Of a stretch of 64,000 nucleotides of DNA, positions 18,740 through 28,039 are shown one piece after another (within the stretch, counting starts at the first letter, position 1; every line of letters begins with the position of its first letter). The notes below the pieces were generated by a model that worked only from the letters and a program-made list of their open reading frames with translations, did not search any database and was not told where the DNA came from. Both the position numbers and the translations under genes were made by a program. This DNA comes from Dethiobacter sp. (lineage in GTDB: Bacteria > Bacillota > Dethiobacteria > Dethiobacterales > Dethiobacteraceae), in NCBI GenBank assembly GCA_020725465.1, contig DYEY01000054.1, positions 35,164 to 99,163 on the forward strand, given 5' to 3'.

Positions 18740-19765
18740 TCATATGATAAGCATGGCGTCGCCAAAGCTGAAGAAACGGTATCTTTCCTGCACCGCTTCC
18801 CGGTAGGCGTTTAAGATGTTTTCTCTGCCGGCCAGGGCGCTGACCAGCATCAAAAGGGTGGACTTGGGCAGGTGGAAATTGGTCAGCAGCGCGTCTACCC
18901 CGCGGAAACGGTGGCCGGGGTAAATAAAGATATCGGTCCAGCCGGAGCCGGGACTGATTCTGCCGTCACCGTCAGCCACTGTCTCCAGAACACGGCAGGA
19001 CGTGGTGCCCACCGCCACTATCCGTCCCCCTGACTCTTTGCAGCGGTTGAGCGTATCCGCCGCCGCCGGCGGAACCCGGTAAAATTCGCTGTGCATTTTG
19101 TGTTTTCTTATATCGGTTACTTTTACCGGCCGGAAGGTGCCAAGGCCGACGTGCAGTGTGAGGTAGACCAGGGCCACCCCGCTGGCGGCAATTTTTTGCA
19201 GCAGTTCCGGAGTGAAATGAAGCCCGGCGGTGGGAGCGGCGGCTGAGCCTTCTTCCCGGGCGTAAACAGTCTGGTAGCGCTGCCTGTCGGCCAGCTTTTT
19301 GCGGATATAGGGCGGCAGTGGCGCCTCCCCCAGTTCGTCCAGCACTTCTTCAAAGACGCCGTCATATTCAAATTCAAGACAGCGCAACCCTTCCGGCAGC
19401 TCCGCGGTAACACGGCATTTCAGCCTGCCGCCGCCAAAGATTACTTCCGCCCCGCACTTCAGGCGGCGTCCCGGCCGGACCAGTGCCTCGTAGCTGTCTT
19501 TGCCCCGGCGCCGGAGCAGCAGCACCTCCACCGCGCCGCCGCTTTTGGCCCGCACACCGGTCAGGCGTGCAGGAATAACCCTTGTGTCGTTTAACACAAG
19601 GGCATCACGCGGGGTAAGATAGTTTAAAATATCGGCAAAACGCCTGTGCTCGACCTGCCCGCTCCGGCGCTCCAGCACCAGGAGCCGGGAGGCGTCGCGG
19701 TCCCGGAGGGGTTCCTGGGCAATCAGCTCCTCCGGCAGGTAATAATCAAAGGAGTCGGTGCGCAT
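18740..19765 (-). CDS. queA: S-adenosylmethionine:tRNA ribosyltransferase-isomerase
   Basis: This 341-residue QueA transfers the ribosyl group of SAM to preQ1 in tRNA, giving epoxyqueuosine. It begins [19 protein letters not shown], and shows the typical [11 protein letters not shown], the [11 protein letters not shown] segment and [15 protein letters not shown] near the C-terminus. Length is normal. It starts nine bases after the spoIID-like gene and precedes tgt by about 50 bases. Epoxyqueuosine would then be reduced by the QueH encoded about 2 kb upstream. Confidence 0.97.
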   Translation of the reverse strand: MRTDSFDYYLPEELIAQEPLRDRDASRLLVLERRSGQVEHRRFADILNYLTPRDALVLNDTRVIPARLTGVRAKSGGAVEVLLLRRRGKDSYEALVRPGRRLKCGAEVIFGGGRLKCRVTAELPEGLRCLEFEYDGVFEEVLDELGEAPLPPYIRKKLADRQRYQTVYAREEGSAAAPTAGLHFTPELLQKIAASGVALVYLTLHVGLGTFRPVKVTDIRKHKMHSEFYRVPPAAADTLNRCKESGGRIVAVGTTSCRVLETVADGDGRISPGSGWTDIFIYPGHRFRGVDALLTNFHLPKSTLLMLVSALAGRENILNAYREAVQERYRFFSFGDAMLII

Positions 19766-19774
19766 ATCTCACTC

Positions 19775-21361
19775 TCACTGTGTACCTATTGTAATGCCCT
19801 GGAAATAGTATTGTAAGATCTGGCTGTACGTATACCCGTGGCGGGCCATTTCAAAGGCGCCCCACTGGGACATGCCAACACCATGCCCCCATCCCCGTCC
19901 GTCAAAGGAAAACCCGACCGGCAACACCGATACCTGGCGCTGGCGGCCGATTCCGGCCATCCAGACACCGGAGGCGGCAGAGGTAACAGTCCCGCCAGGA
20001 CCGGTCACAGATAACCTTTCACTTACGCTTATCTCCCTCACCCGGCCGTCTGCGCCGATGGCATGGACGCGCCTGTGTATGGGGATTATTTCATAAAGGC
20101 TGCTGAACAGGTTAAAGGTAAAGCGGGTAGCACTGCGGGTCAGAACTCTTTCGCCGTCTGTCCCCCTTACCAGAATTTCCAGGTGACGCCCGCCCGCAGA
20201 GCGGGACAGGGAACGGATTTCAAGCAAAGTGCCCACCCCCAGCTCTTTGGCAGCCAGGAGCAGTTCCAGTTCTTCTCTGGTAAAGGAGAGGAGCCAGCGG
20301 GCCGGAAATTCTCCGGAACTGTCGCTGCGGGATACCAGGTGACCAACCAGTGGCTCACTGACGGAAAAAGGGTCGAAGACTGCTCTGGCAAAAGGAAGGG
20401 CTGATGACCAGACATCTTCACTGTTCTCTGTATGGCCGCCGCTGTTGGAGTGATAAAACAGCTGGACGACCTGGCCGCCAAACTTAGCCACTTGCCCCGT
20501 CGTCTCCTCCACCGCCCGCCTGGAATTCACGTGGCTGGCGCTGAAACCGGCATATTTCTGGCAGCATAAAGCAGAATCACACAGTTCAAACCCCTGGGCC
20601 AGGTGCTTGCTCCGGTTTGCCACTGCAAAAGAACGGGCTGCCACCGCCTGTGCTTTAAGCGCTTCCAGCGGCCAGGAGTCACTCATTTCATATGGAACCA
20701 CTCCGGCAACGTATTGCTCTGTGTTCAGAACATTAACCACAGATACCTTGCCTGCGGTTCCCCTGATTTCAAATGATCCCTCGTACTGACGTGCCTGATG
20801 GCCTGACGCTGACAGGTTGGTGGGAACCCGGGTAACTGGCGTAAGCAGTATTCGTGCCCTGTCGGCGGCAACCAGTCCGGGGCTGTTGCCTGTAACATCA
20901 CACAGGCGGAGGGAATCAGCGCCGGCGTTGACGGCAAACGCGCCATGGTATTGAACTCTGACAGCGGCTTCCACCCCTTCTACCCAGACCTTGAAAGGAT
21001 GCTTTGAACCGTCCTGCCGGTAAGCAACGTAAGCTTTAAAGTTCCAATTGTTCCTGGCTTCCCTCGCCAACTGCCAGGCGCTCTCAAAATTTTGACCCGC
21101 TCCTACCTGTACATACTTCCCCGGGCCTGTATCAACGGTGACATGGGAGAAGATGGCAGGGATGTCCAAGCGCTCTGTAAGTAGGAATGAGGCGCCAAGA
21201 CCGCTGTTGTTGTTAAAAGTGACCCATTCTGCAATGTTGGCGTTGTCGGCAATATTGTAATACAGGCCGATGCGTACAGTCTGCGCAAAACCGTTTGCAG
21301 AGGCTGGTGCCGCCATCAGCATCATTGTAAGCAAAAACACAGGCAATAATCTGTTTTTCAT
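19775..21361 (-). CDS. SpoIID/LytB-domain exported protein
   Basis: A 528-residue protein with a signal peptide (about residues 1-22, ending at ASA-NG). The C-terminal half is a SpoIID/LytB domain: VAGVVPYEMSDSWPLEALKAQ, a following VAARSFAVANR, and the terminal GRGWGHGVGMSQWGA. SpoIID is a lytic transglycosylase that trims glycan strands during engulfment; LytB relatives enhance amidases. An N-terminal SPOR-like region is suggested by the two repeated blocks at about 50-130. The ATG at 21361 has AGAGGTG. It lies in the ruvCAB-queA run, as in other Clostridia, and may be a vegetative paralog. Confidence 0.9.
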   Translation of the reverse strand: MKNRLLPVFLLTMMLMAAPASANGFAQTVRIGLYYNIADNANIAEWVTFNNNSGLGASFLLTERLDIPAIFSHVTVDTGPGKYVQVGAGQNFESAWQLAREARNNWNFKAYVAYRQDGSKHPFKVWVEGVEAAVRVQYHGAFAVNAGADSLRLCDVTGNSPGLVAADRARILLTPVTRVPTNLSASGHQARQYEGSFEIRGTAGKVSVVNVLNTEQYVAGVVPYEMSDSWPLEALKAQAVAARSFAVANRSKHLAQGFELCDSALCCQKYAGFSASHVNSRRAVEETTGQVAKFGGQVVQLFYHSNSGGHTENSEDVWSSALPFARAVFDPFSVSEPLVGHLVSRSDSSGEFPARWLLSFTREELELLLAAKELGVGTLLEIRSLSRSAGGRHLEILVRGTDGERVLTRSATRFTFNLFSSLYEIIPIHRRVHAIGADGRVREISVSERLSVTGPGGTVTSAASGVWMAGIGRQRQVSVLPVGFSFDGRGWGHGVGMSQWGAFEMARHGYTYSQILQYYFQGITIGTQ

Positions 21362-21505
21362 GCCAACACCTCTTTTCTCTGCAAGACATTTCGACACCCG
21401 CAAAAAGATCTCCTGCCGCCCGGGGGGTGAAAAATACCTGTATTAAAGGGCAAAGCGGCTGTATGCAGCCGCTTAATGCTTACGGTGATAACAAAATCCG
21501 GGAAA

Positions 21506-21721
21506 TTATATCCGGCGCAGCAGGTAGAACAGCAGGCTAACCACAATGCTAAGTACAATCCCGGTCATAAGCGGGAAATAAAAAACAAAATTTTCTTTCC
21601 TGATCAGGATATCACCGGGGAGACGCCCGATTCCCAGGCGTCCTCCCGCCATGAGCAAAAGCCCGATCACCAGCAGCAAACCGCCGGCTGTGGCCAGTAT
21701 CCGTCCCATCTGTTCAGGCAT
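21506..21721 (-). CDS. DUF2905 small membrane protein
   Basis: A 71-residue protein with two transmembrane helices (about 8-27 and 46-67) around the conserved GRLPGDILIRKENFVFYFP loop that defines DUF2905. Function unknown. It commonly sits between ruvB and queA. Its start overlaps the end of queH by eight bases, implying coupling. Confidence 0.9.
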   Translation of the reverse strand: MPEQMGRILATAGGLLLVIGLLLMAGGRLGIGRLPGDILIRKENFVFYFPLMTGIVLSIVVSLLFYLLRRI

Positions 21722-22265
21722 CGCTTACCCTCCCTGATTTTCCGTGGTAACTTTCCCATTCACTGAAAAGGCAACCGCAGTATCGCTGCCGGTAGAGGCC
21801 GAGCTGGCGTGATTCTGCCACGCTCTCTCCAAAGCCCTGGCGCAGGTCGCGGTAGATAAACTCCGCTCCGTGCCGGCGTCCTGCCTCTTCTCCCGCGCTC
21901 CGCAGCAGATCATGATCCTGATAAGGGCTGACGGCCAACGTGGTGGAAAAATAAGGTACTTCCAGCCTGGCCGCTTCCCTGGCGGTTTCTGCCAGCCTCA
22001 GGCGGTAGCAGGCAGCGCAGCGGCCGCCGGGTGTTAACATGACTTCGCGCAGATAGCTTTCCGGGTCATACCTGTCGCGGACAACAAGAGGTATTGCCGC
22101 CAGGTTGCAATAGCCAGTGAGCGTATCCAGGCGACGGCGGTATTCCCCGTAAGGGTGAATGTTGGGATTGAAGAAAAAGCCGCGTACCTGGTACCCAAGC
22201 TCACCAAAATGCCGGGCGCTGTAGGTGGCACAGGGCGCGCAGCAGATGTGCAATAATATTTCCAT
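21714..22265 (-). CDS. queH: Epoxyqueuosine reductase QueH
   Basis: A 183-residue member of the QueH (DUF208) family, which replaces QueG in the last step of queuosine synthesis. It has the N-terminal metal/cluster motif CCAPCATY, FFFNPNIHPYGEY, and the second cysteine motif CAACYRLRL near residue 83. A C-terminal CGCLFSEWESY adds Cys residues. The ATG at 22265 follows the ruvB stop closely. With queA and tgt downstream this makes a queuosine cluster. Confidence 0.93.
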   Translation of the reverse strand: MEILLHICCAPCATYSARHFGELGYQVRGFFFNPNIHPYGEYRRRLDTLTGYCNLAAIPLVVRDRYDPESYLREVMLTPGGRCAACYRLRLAETAREAARLEVPYFSTTLAVSPYQDHDLLRSAGEEAGRRHGAEFIYRDLRQGFGESVAESRQLGLYRQRYCGCLFSEWESYHGKSGRVSDA

Positions 22266-22273
22266 GTTATCAC

Positions 22274-23290
22274 CTACCAGATAGTGTCCTGCCTGTCCTT
22301 GCCCTGTATGCCAAGATGACGGCAGGCGGCAGCTGTCACCACCCGGCCTCTGGGAGTTCTTTGCAGGAAACCCAGCTGCATCAGGTACGGCTCGTAGATA
22401 TCTTCTATTGTCTCCGCCTCCTCGGCTATAGATGCGGCCAGTGTGTCAAGTCCCACCGGACCCCCGCCATATTTCTCCACCATGGTCAAAAGCAGGCGGC
22501 GGTCGATTTCATCCAAGCCCAGCCTGTCCACCTCCAGCATCCCCAGTGCCAGTTCCGCCACCTCGCCGCTGATAACCCCGCCGGCACAGACCTCTGCAAA
22601 ATCACGCACCCGCCTGAGCAGACGGTTGGCCACCCTTGGCGTACCGCGGGCCGAGCGGGCGATTGCCGCCGCTCCCTCCGCGGTGATATTCACCTTCAGT
22701 ATGCCGGCGGAACGCACCACAATCTGTTTTAATTCTTCCGGACCGTAGAAGTCCAGCCTTTCCACCACGCCGAAGCGGTCACGCAGCGGCGATGACAGCG
22801 CCCCCGCCCTGGTGGTAGCTCCCACCAGGGTAAATGGAGTCAAATCCAGTCGAAGGGAGCGGGCACTGGGTCCCTTGCCGATGATAATGTCAAGAGCAAA
22901 ATCCTCCAGGGCCGGATAGAGAATTTCTTCCACTGTCCGTTGCAGCCGGTGAATTTCATCAATGAACAGGACATCAAAGGGGCTCAGATTGGTAAGGATG
23001 GCGGCCAGGTCCCCCGGGCGCTCAATGGCGGGCCCTGAGGTGGTACGAAGGTTAACGCCCAGTTCTGAGGCAATAATGGAAGCCAGCGTGGTTTTGCCGA
23101 GGCCGGGGGGACCGTAAAGCAGCACATGGTCCAGCGCGTCACCTCTTCCCCTGGCGGCGCTGATAAAGATACGCAATTTATCCTTTATCTTGTCCTGTCC
23201 GATGTACTCACTGAGGGTACGCGGCCTGAGGCTTACCTCCTGCCAGTCATCCTCGCTCTTCCTGCCTGCCGCTATAATTCTGTCTTCCAC
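22274..23290 (-). CDS. ruvB: Holliday junction branch-migration helicase RuvB
   Basis: This 338-residue AAA+ motor drives branch migration with RuvA. It has [13 protein letters not shown], Walker [10 protein letters not shown], Walker [10 protein letters not shown], sensor [18 protein letters not shown], and the C-terminal winged helix with RTPRGRV. The start is the GTG at 23290 (VEDRII), ten bases after the ruvA stop, with GAGTGAGG upstream. Part of the ruvC-ruvA-ruvB SOS operon. Confidence 0.97.
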   Translation of the reverse strand: MEDRIIAAGRKSEDDWQEVSLRPRTLSEYIGQDKIKDKLRIFISAARGRGDALDHVLLYGPPGLGKTTLASIIASELGVNLRTTSGPAIERPGDLAAILTNLSPFDVLFIDEIHRLQRTVEEILYPALEDFALDIIIGKGPSARSLRLDLTPFTLVGATTRAGALSSPLRDRFGVVERLDFYGPEELKQIVVRSAGILKVNITAEGAAAIARSARGTPRVANRLLRRVRDFAEVCAGGVISGEVAELALGMLEVDRLGLDEIDRRLLLTMVEKYGGGPVGLDTLAASIAEEAETIEDIYEPYLMQLGFLQRTPRGRVVTAAACRHLGIQGKDRQDTIW

Positions 23291-23300
23291 CAGGCTTCCC

Positions 23301-23891
23301 TCACTTTGCTCCCAGTCTGGCCAGGGCCAGGCGCAACAGTTCACTACCCGACAGTTTTTCGCCGGGTTTTTGTACTCCGTGCAACGCCGCTTGCGCTTCG
23401 GCAGAGTTATAGCCCAGGGCCAACAGCGCGTCTAAAGCCTCGCTGTAACCCTCGGCAGGCTTATCCCGGCCCGAGGCGGGCAGCCCCAATCCGGTTATTT
23501 TATCTTTAAGTTCCACCAGGAGCCGTTTTGCCGTCTTGGCGCCGATGCCCGGCACCCGTGTAAGTTTTTTTTCATCCCCGTGCAGCACCGCCAGGTAAAA
23601 ATCAGTGGCGCCAAGGGCGGAAAGAACCGACAAGGCACCCCGCGGGCCTATGCCGGACACGGAAAGCAAAAGCAGGAAGCATTCTCTGTCAGCCGGGTCG
23701 GCAAAACCGTATAGCGATATCTCGTCTTCCCTGACGGCCAGGTAAGTATAAAGCAGTATTTCGGTGCCCTGCCCGCCTGTTTTGCTTAAAGTGGACGCCG
23801 GAACCGACAGGCGGTAGCCGATTCCATTGTTTTCCAGAACCACGGCGTCTTTTTCGGTCCGGGCAACAGTGCCCTTTATAAAATCATACAC
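23301..23891 (-). CDS. ruvA: Holliday junction-binding protein RuvA
   Basis: This 196-residue tetrameric protein binds four-way junctions. Domain I begins with YDFIKGTVA, the HhH region is seen in [17 protein letters not shown] and [14 protein letters not shown], and a C-terminal domain III binds RuvB. The start is the GTG at 23891, with AAAGGAG five bases upstream, overlapping the ruvC end by eight bases. Confidence 0.96.
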   Translation of the reverse strand: MYDFIKGTVARTEKDAVVLENNGIGYRLSVPASTLSKTGGQGTEILLYTYLAVREDEISLYGFADPADRECFLLLLSVSGIGPRGALSVLSALGATDFYLAVLHGDEKKLTRVPGIGAKTAKRLLVELKDKITGLGLPASGRDKPAEGYSEALDALLALGYNSAEAQAALHGVQKPGEKLSGSELLRLALARLGAK

Positions 23892-24387
23892 GGTGACTCC
23901 TTTCCAGGGCGGTTCTCCGCCCGCTGCCGTTAATGTGACAGAGCGCCACCGCCAGAGCATCGGCGGTGTCGTCGGGGGAAGGCGCCCGGCTTAAGCCCAG
24001 CAGCAGGCAAACCATCCGCTGTACCTGTTCCTTGTCGGCCCGCCCGTAGCCGGCCACTGCCTGCTTCACCTGCAGGGGCGTGTATTCGAAAACATTTATT
24101 CCGGCATGGCAGCCGGCCAGTACCGCCACACCCCTGGCTTCACCGACTTGCAGGGCGCTGGCGGTGTTCCTGTTAAAAAATATTTTTTCCACCGCCATTG
24201 CCTGGAAGTTATACCGCCGTGCCAGCAAAAGCAATCGACTGTAAATGGTATCAAGCCGCGCCGGGGTGTCCTGGGCCGCTGTGGTTGTTATACAGCCGCA
24301 CTCCACCAGCCTTTCCCGTCCCCCGCTGCTTTCCACCACGCCAAAGCCTGTCATGGCCAGACCCGGGTCCACGCCCAAAACCAGCAT
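23884..24387 (-). CDS. ruvC: Holliday junction resolvase RuvC
   Basis: This 167-residue endonuclease cuts Holliday junctions. The RNase H-like acidic residues lie in LGVDPGLAMTG, AVEKIFF (catalytic Glu) and SPDDTADALAVALCH. The ATG at 24387 (MLVLGVD) has GGGGAGGGG upstream; the 18 extra in-frame codons before it carry no family signature. It is the first gene of the operon, and a LexA box lies about 25 bases upstream. Confidence 0.97.
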   Translation of the reverse strand: MLVLGVDPGLAMTGFGVVESSGGRERLVECGCITTTAAQDTPARLDTIYSRLLLLARRYNFQAMAVEKIFFNRNTASALQVGEARGVAVLAGCHAGINVFEYTPLQVKQAVAGYGRADKEQVQRMVCLLLGLSRAPSPDDTADALAVALCHINGSGRRTALERSHRV

Positions 24388-24412
24388 CTTTTCCCCTCCC
24401 CACCAGGCGACA

Positions 24413-24426
24413 CAAACATATATTCG
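24413..24426 (-). promoter_or_regulatory. LexA (DinR) box upstream of ruvCAB
   Basis: The minus strand reads CGAATATATGTTTG, matching the Gram-positive SOS operator at 12 of 14 positions. It lies about 25 bases before the ruvC start codon. I see no strong -35/-10 pair alongside it. Confidence 0.65.
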
Positions 24427-24470
24427 GCAAACAACCCGCAAAATCCTGCTACTTTCATGAATGCCCTCAC

Positions 24471-24510
24471 AGGAATTGTCAGGGGAATTGTCAGGGGAAA
24501 TTGTCAGGGG
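24471..24510 (+). repeat. Short imperfect tandem repeats, GGAATTGTCAGG unit
   Basis: Three tandem copies of a 12-13-base unit (GGAATTGTCAGG, GGAATTGTCAGG, GGAAATTGTCAGG) lead into a G-rich tract with GACGGGGGAGGTGACAC. They lie in the divergent region between ruvC and the DUF3786 gene. Similar G-rich tracts flank REP/RAYT-type elements in some Clostridia, but no transposase is present. Confidence 0.6.
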
Positions 24511-24607
24511 GACGGGGGAGGTGACACATATACCTTATCACAATTATTTCCGCACCGGAAGGGAAAACAGGTACAAGTGCAGAATCCGTGAGAAGGAGGC
24601 TGATAAT

Positions 24608-25258
24608 TTGTCAAAACCGTATTTACCGCTGAAGCCTTTTTCCGACCCGCGCAATTACGGTATGGCGCTCTCTGTGTCAAGAAACACTCTCGCCGCCGGC
24701 GACCCATTGCTGATGGCTGCCCGCAGCGGCTGCTCCTTTGACGGGGCGGCATCTGTGTTTGCCGTAACCTGCCTTGACCACCTGTTTAATGTTTCCTATC
24801 CCGCAGGACAGGTCAGGTATGCCGGTACTGAGCTGGAACCATGGTTTTCGCTTCAGATCATCATGCTCAATTACCTGGCCCGCGCTGACGGCACTCCTCT
24901 GACTTATAATTTTATCCCTTACCGTGAGCTGGACGGCGGGCGGGTCTACTATGACGCTTTTCACCGCACCGCCATCAGGCCGCTGATTGCCGCTTTCGGG
25001 CCTGAACCGGAACTGCTTCCCCGGGCCGCCGCACCGTTTGGAGGCATTCCTTACAGCCGCGGCTCCGGCACCGGTGTACTGCTCTTCTTCCTGCCCAGGG
25101 TACCGTTGCTCTTTCAGGTCTGGCCGGGCGACGAGGAGTTCCCCCCGGGCGGCAGCATCCTGTTTGATGCTTCCGCCAACCATTATCTGCACACCGAGGA
25201 CTTGGCCGCTATGGATTTAGTCACCCGTCTCCTGATCAAAAATTTACAATCGATTTAG
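24608..25258 (+). CDS. DUF3786-domain protein
   Basis: A 216-residue protein with the DUF3786 fold, found in strict anaerobes and often near corrinoid or iron-sulfur enzymes. Typical patterns are FAVTCLDHLFNVSYPAGQV, NYLARADGTPL with a following FIPYRELDGG, PLLFQVWPGDEEFPP and FDASANHYLHTEDLA. Function unknown. The start is TTG at 24608, with AAGGAGG eight bases upstream; a longer frame begins inside the tandem repeats and is rejected. It is the first plus-strand gene of the insert but is separated from rnfC by more than 300 bases, so it is probably its own unit. Confidence 0.82.
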   Translation: MSKPYLPLKPFSDPRNYGMALSVSRNTLAAGDPLLMAARSGCSFDGAASVFAVTCLDHLFNVSYPAGQVRYAGTELEPWFSLQIIMLNYLARADGTPLTYNFIPYRELDGGRVYYDAFHRTAIRPLIAAFGPEPELLPRAAAPFGGIPYSRGSGTGVLLFFLPRVPLLFQVWPGDEEFPPGGSILFDASANHYLHTEDLAAMDLVTRLLIKNLQSI

Positions 25259-25576
25259 AAGGCGGTGAACAACCCTTTTAAGGCATAATAGTATTATATA
25301 TTAATATCAGTTATAGTGATGCTTTTTTTTTATGCCATTGAAGCAATAAACGCAACTATTTTAAGGGGTTTACAGGCATGGTGATTTTTATGTATTTATT
25401 CCTGGTATCTTTTGGAAAAGGGTTTTAAGATACAATTACGAATTATTATTTATAATGTTGTATGTGCTATTTTTTTAAACTGGTTGCCATGAAGAAGGGG
25501 GGCGTTTTAAAAATTTTTTTGGAATCAGCATTGTACAGGTATTAGTCTTTTAGCCTATGATGGGAGTGTGGTAAAA
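25259..25576 (+). other. AT-rich region upstream of the Rnf-molybdoenzyme operon
   Basis: These 318 bases carry no gene I can support. They are visibly more AT-rich than the flanks. Contents are a perfect TATAAT at 25451-25456 without a good -35, a TTGCCA with a weak partner 17 bases on, and a 7-base inverted repeat GTATCTT/AAGATAC at 25405-25433. The operon promoter should be here but cannot be fixed by eye. Confidence 0.5.
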
Positions 25577-26884
25577 GTGACTTCAAAAACATTTAGCCAG
25601 GGGGTCTATCTCCCGCACTACAAGAAATTTTCAGAAGATAAGTCCATCACCGTAATATCGCTGCCGGAAGAGGTGGTGATTCCTTTGCACCAGCATACGG
25701 GAGCGCCCTGCCATGCTGTGGTGAAGGTGGGAGACACAGTTAAGACCGGCCAAAAAATCGGCGAGAGCGCAGCTTTTGTCAGCGCTTTTATCCATGCCAG
25801 CGCAAACGGAACGGTTAAGGCCATTGAGCCCCGACCCTACTTTAACGGGCTACTTGTGGAAAGCGTAGTCATTAGCGTTAATCCCGAACAGGAAGAGCCC
25901 CGGTGGAATGAAAAGGACGTGACAGAACTTTCACGGGATGAAATTAAGGCTGCCATAAAGGAGGCGGGCATAGTAGGTATGGGCGGGGCTGCCTTCCCTA
26001 CCCATGTAAAACTGAGCCCTCCAAAGCCTATAGATGCTATTATCATCAACGGCTGTGAATGTGAACCCTTTTTAACCTGTGACCACCGAATGATGGTAGA
26101 GATGACTGATTCACTGGTCGAAGGAGCAAAACTTATTGCCAGGGCGGTTGAAGCACCGCATATTATCTTTGGTGTAGAAGCTAACAAACCGGATGCTATT
26201 CAAGCTATTGGCGCAAAGATCGCAGGTGACAGCAACATTGAAATAGCTGTCCTGGACGTAAAATATCCACAGGGTTCGGAAAAACAGCTGATTAAAGCTG
26301 CAATGAACCTTGAAGTTCCACCTGGAAAACTACCTTTTGATGTAGGTGTGATTGTGAACAATGTAGCAACCGCCATTGCTGTTTATGAGGCATGCCGATA
26401 CCAGAAGCCCCTTTATGAAAGGGTATTGACTTTTTCCGGTGACGGCGCCGCCAAACCAGGCAACGTGAAGGTTCGCATCGGTACCCCTATCAGTCATGTG
26501 ATTGATCAGTGCGGTGGCCTGCCAAGTCAGGTAGGGAAAGTAGTGTTGGGTGGTCCCATGACCGGCTGGGCCCAAAGCAGACTGGATGTTCCGGTGGTTA
26601 AAGGGACCAGCGGTATATTAATTTTTACATCGTCTATGGTTGATGATTACGGACACATGGACTGCGTGCGTTGCGGTAAATGTGTGGAGCACTGCCCCAT
26701 GTATCTGTATCCCAACTATATCGGCGTGTATGCAGAAACGCGCCGCTATCCCATGGCTGTTGAATGGGGAGCCATGGATTGTTTTGAGTGCGGCATTTGT
26801 GTGTACGTTTGCCCTTCCAACCGGCCCATTGTCCAGTTTGTAAGGGATACGAAAAAGCATGTCGCTGCCCGTAGCAGTAAATAA
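25577..26884 (+). CDS. RnfC-like electron-transport subunit
   Basis: A 435-residue homolog of RnfC, the NADH-oxidising subunit of the Rnf complex. In order it has an N-terminal biotinyl-like domain (about 30-95), the FMN/NADH motif GMGGAAFPTHVKL, INGCECEPFLTCDHR, GGPMTG, and two [4Fe-4S] motifs, CVRCGKCVEHCP and CFECGICVYVCPSN. All key residues look intact. The start is likely the GTG at 25577, ten bases after GGGAG; a GTG at 25568 is the alternative. rnfD follows but no other Rnf subunit is present, and the next genes encode a molybdoenzyme, so I infer it feeds electrons from NADH to that enzyme. Confidence 0.92.
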   Translation: MTSKTFSQGVYLPHYKKFSEDKSITVISLPEEVVIPLHQHTGAPCHAVVKVGDTVKTGQKIGESAAFVSAFIHASANGTVKAIEPRPYFNGLLVESVVISVNPEQEEPRWNEKDVTELSRDEIKAAIKEAGIVGMGGAAFPTHVKLSPPKPIDAIIINGCECEPFLTCDHRMMVEMTDSLVEGAKLIARAVEAPHIIFGVEANKPDAIQAIGAKIAGDSNIEIAVLDVKYPQGSEKQLIKAAMNLEVPPGKLPFDVGVIVNNVATAIAVYEACRYQKPLYERVLTFSGDGAAKPGNVKVRIGTPISHVIDQCGGLPSQVGKVVLGGPMTGWAQSRLDVPVVKGTSGILIFTSSMVDDYGHMDCVRCGKCVEHCPMYLYPNYIGVYAETRRYPMAVEWGAMDCFECGICVYVCPSNRPIVQFVRDTKKHVAARSSK

Positions 26885-26917
26885 TTTTACCCCTGATTAC
26901 TACAAGGAGGGATACCA

Positions 26918-27943
26918 TTGAGTATGAGCAGTGAGTTAAATTTGAGCGTATCCACCTCTCCGCACCTGCGCAGTAAAGAGAACGTTCCCAATGCGATGAG
27001 AGATGTGGCTGTTTCATTATTGCCAGTTAGCGCAGTTTCAATCTACTGGTTCGGACTGAATGCCCTGTTCTTGATAGTCCTCTGCATGGCTACAGCGTTG
27101 CTGACCGAAGTTGTTTTCAGGAAAATGCTAAACCGCCGCTCTAAACGTTTTGACGGCAGCTCTCTTGTCACCGGCCTGTTAATAGCCCTCTGTTTCACTG
27201 TCAATACCTCCTGGTGGACTGCAGTTATCGCCACAGTTATAGGAGTGGGTATAGCCAAGGAGCTGATGGGTGGTATAGGCTGGAACCTTTTTAATCCGGC
27301 CCTTTTTGGCAGAGTATCCGTGGTTATTTTTGCTCCTCTCCTTTTGAACGAGGTAAACATCGCCTTCAAGCCACTGGGCTTCAGTCTCAGTACCGTGGAT
27401 GTGGTCACGCAGGCAACTCCGCTGGCGCTGCTAAAATATGGCAGCGGACTCCCTTCTCTGAGCTCACTTTTCCTGTCTTTCCCCGGAGGGGCTTTAGGTG
27501 AAACCTCAGCTCTTGCCCTGATTGCCGGCGGCGCATACCTGATTTATCGGAAGCATATCCGCTGGCAGACGCCAGTTTCAATTATTGCCACTGTTTTTGT
27601 TATAGCCCTGTTGCTTGACAGCGGCCGGTTGGGCATTGCTGCACCGCTATATCACATCTTTAGTGGTGGGGTACTGTTAGGCGCCATTTTCATGGCTACA
27701 GATTGGGTCACATCTCCTATCACAACCAAGGGTAAAATCATATTCGGTGTATCTGTGGGCATCCTGATTATGGTTTTCCGTCTCTTCCTTGCCCCCGTTG
27801 AAGGGACAGCATTCTCCATCCTGATTATGAACGCTTTTGTCCCGTACATTGACCGGGCAACAAAGCGTCCCCGTTTTGGTGAAGTTGCAGCCACGGCAAA
27901 GATGGCTCCCGGTGTCAGTCAGCCGGTTCAGAGGAGTGTTTAG
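26918..27943 (+). CDS. RnfD-like flavin-bearing membrane subunit
   Basis: A 341-residue polytopic protein of the RnfD/NqrB family with about nine hydrophobic helices. The covalent-FMN region reads VVTQATPLALL: the modified Thr of the family S-G-A-T motif is kept but the preceding residues differ (T-Q-A-T). Conserved GWNLFNPALFGR and FMATDWVTSP are present. It starts with TTG at 26918, with AAGGAGG upstream. Lying between rnfC and the molybdoenzyme genes without rnfG, E, A or B, it is the only multi-helix subunit in the operon, hence the likely membrane anchor. Confidence 0.9.
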   Translation: MSMSSELNLSVSTSPHLRSKENVPNAMRDVAVSLLPVSAVSIYWFGLNALFLIVLCMATALLTEVVFRKMLNRRSKRFDGSSLVTGLLIALCFTVNTSWWTAVIATVIGVGIAKELMGGIGWNLFNPALFGRVSVVIFAPLLLNEVNIAFKPLGFSLSTVDVVTQATPLALLKYGSGLPSLSSLFLSFPGGALGETSALALIAGGAYLIYRKHIRWQTPVSIIATVFVIALLLDSGRLGIAAPLYHIFSGGVLLGAIFMATDWVTSPITTKGKIIFGVSVGILIMVFRLFLAPVEGTAFSILIMNAFVPYIDRATKRPRFGEVAATAKMAPGVSQPVQRSV

Positions 27944-28039
27944 GTTATCAAAACAAAAAAAGATAGTTTGAGAAACGCGCAACTCAAAACAAGTTGGAGG
28001 GATTTAAATCTCAGAAACTACCGAAGGGAGCGGTCAGAA

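Noticed and set aside
24471..24510. CRISPR array
   Set aside because: Only three short adjoining units without spacers and no cas genes.
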